A stretch of 5,771 nt of DNA, taken from NCBI GenBank assembly GCA_020433835.1, contig JAGRBY010000477.1:1-5771 (forward strand). Direction: 5' to 3'. The translations under genes were made by a program, and so were the position numbers. Shown here in pieces: positions 5,730-5,771 of the stretch. The notes under the pieces were generated by a model that did not search any database, was not told the DNA's origin, and saw nothing but the letters and a program-made list of their open reading frames with translations. This stretch comes from Anaerolineae bacterium. GTDB taxonomy: Bacteria; Chloroflexota; Anaerolineae; 4572-78; J111. The stretch's first letter is position 1. Each line of letters begins with the position of its first letter.

Positions 5730-5771
5730 ATGGAGGCCATGGTCATGCCCGAATGTCTTTATCGGGCATCC
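5730..5771 (+). CDS. Possible start of a rightward gene (3' partial, 14 codons visible)
   Basis: ATG 5730 follows a near-perfect Shine-Dalgarno, AAGGAGG at 5715-5721, with eight bases between. The frame (MEAMVMPECLYRAS) is open to the window end. An in-frame ATG at 5706 would add eight residues but lacks such a site. If real, the gene is divergent from the DM13 gene. The visible codons are too few to assign a family, and most overlap an 8-bp perfect hairpin, so the frame may be a chance opening through a repeat. Not recognised. Confidence 0.35.
   Translation, partial: MEAMVMPECLYRAS
5745..5769. repeat. Perfect 8-bp hairpin at the window edge
   Basis: ATGCCCGA (5745-5752) and TCGGGCAT (5762-5769) are exact reverse complements around a nine-base loop. 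No T-run follows on the + strand inside the window (only two bases remain), nor on the minus strand. It may be the beginning of a dispersed palindromic repeat cut by the window end, or lie by chance inside a coding start. Confidence 0.5.

Overview
The window is bacterial DNA with five recognisable protein genes in two blocks, plus the possible first codons of a sixth at the right edge. A member of the Chloroflexota (Anaerolineae-like) is the best guess at the source. That rests on the mix of families (GAP1-type protein, Cys-less FGE-like protein, DM13 protein, small cytosolic molybdopterin oxidoreductase) and on repeat-rich spacers; no marker gene is present, so it is weak inference.

Block 1 (1-4187, + strand) has three genes reading the same way. 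The first is a protein whose start lies left of the window: about eight membrane spans, then a HEAT-like helical stretch and a CxxC...CxxC zinc ribbon. The second is a short, cysteine-free protein of the formylglycine-generating-enzyme (FGE/SUMF1) fold. The third is a 555-residue protein whose N-terminus looks like the GAP1-N2 domain (GTPase-associated protein 1, type 2 N-terminal domain), known from predicted GTPase-centred bacterial conflict systems. Together they look like part of such a system: a membrane/zinc-ribbon component, a possible recognition module and a putative GTPase-activating or adaptor component. The GTPase itself would be expected just left of the window. The two spacers in this block are 142 and 136 nt long. 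They carry a 21-bp-period direct repeat and a heptamer/inverted-repeat element respectively.

Block 2 (4192-5620, - strand) converges on block 1 with only four bases between the stop codons. In transcription order it encodes a membrane-anchored DM13-domain protein with a methionine- and acid-rich linker, then a 97-nt spacer holding a strong hairpin, then a small cytoplasmic sulfite-oxidase-like molybdopterin protein. Both are redox-type families and may be co-transcribed. The hairpin has a T-run only on its + strand side, so as a terminator it would stop rightward (antisense) transcription coming from block 1.

Right edge (5621-5771): a divergent non-coding stretch is followed by a well-placed Shine-Dalgarno and an ATG that opens a reading frame running off the window. 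The same bases form an 8-bp perfect hairpin that could instead be the start of a dispersed palindromic repeat. No RNA genes, CRISPR arrays, insertion sequences or transposase genes were seen.
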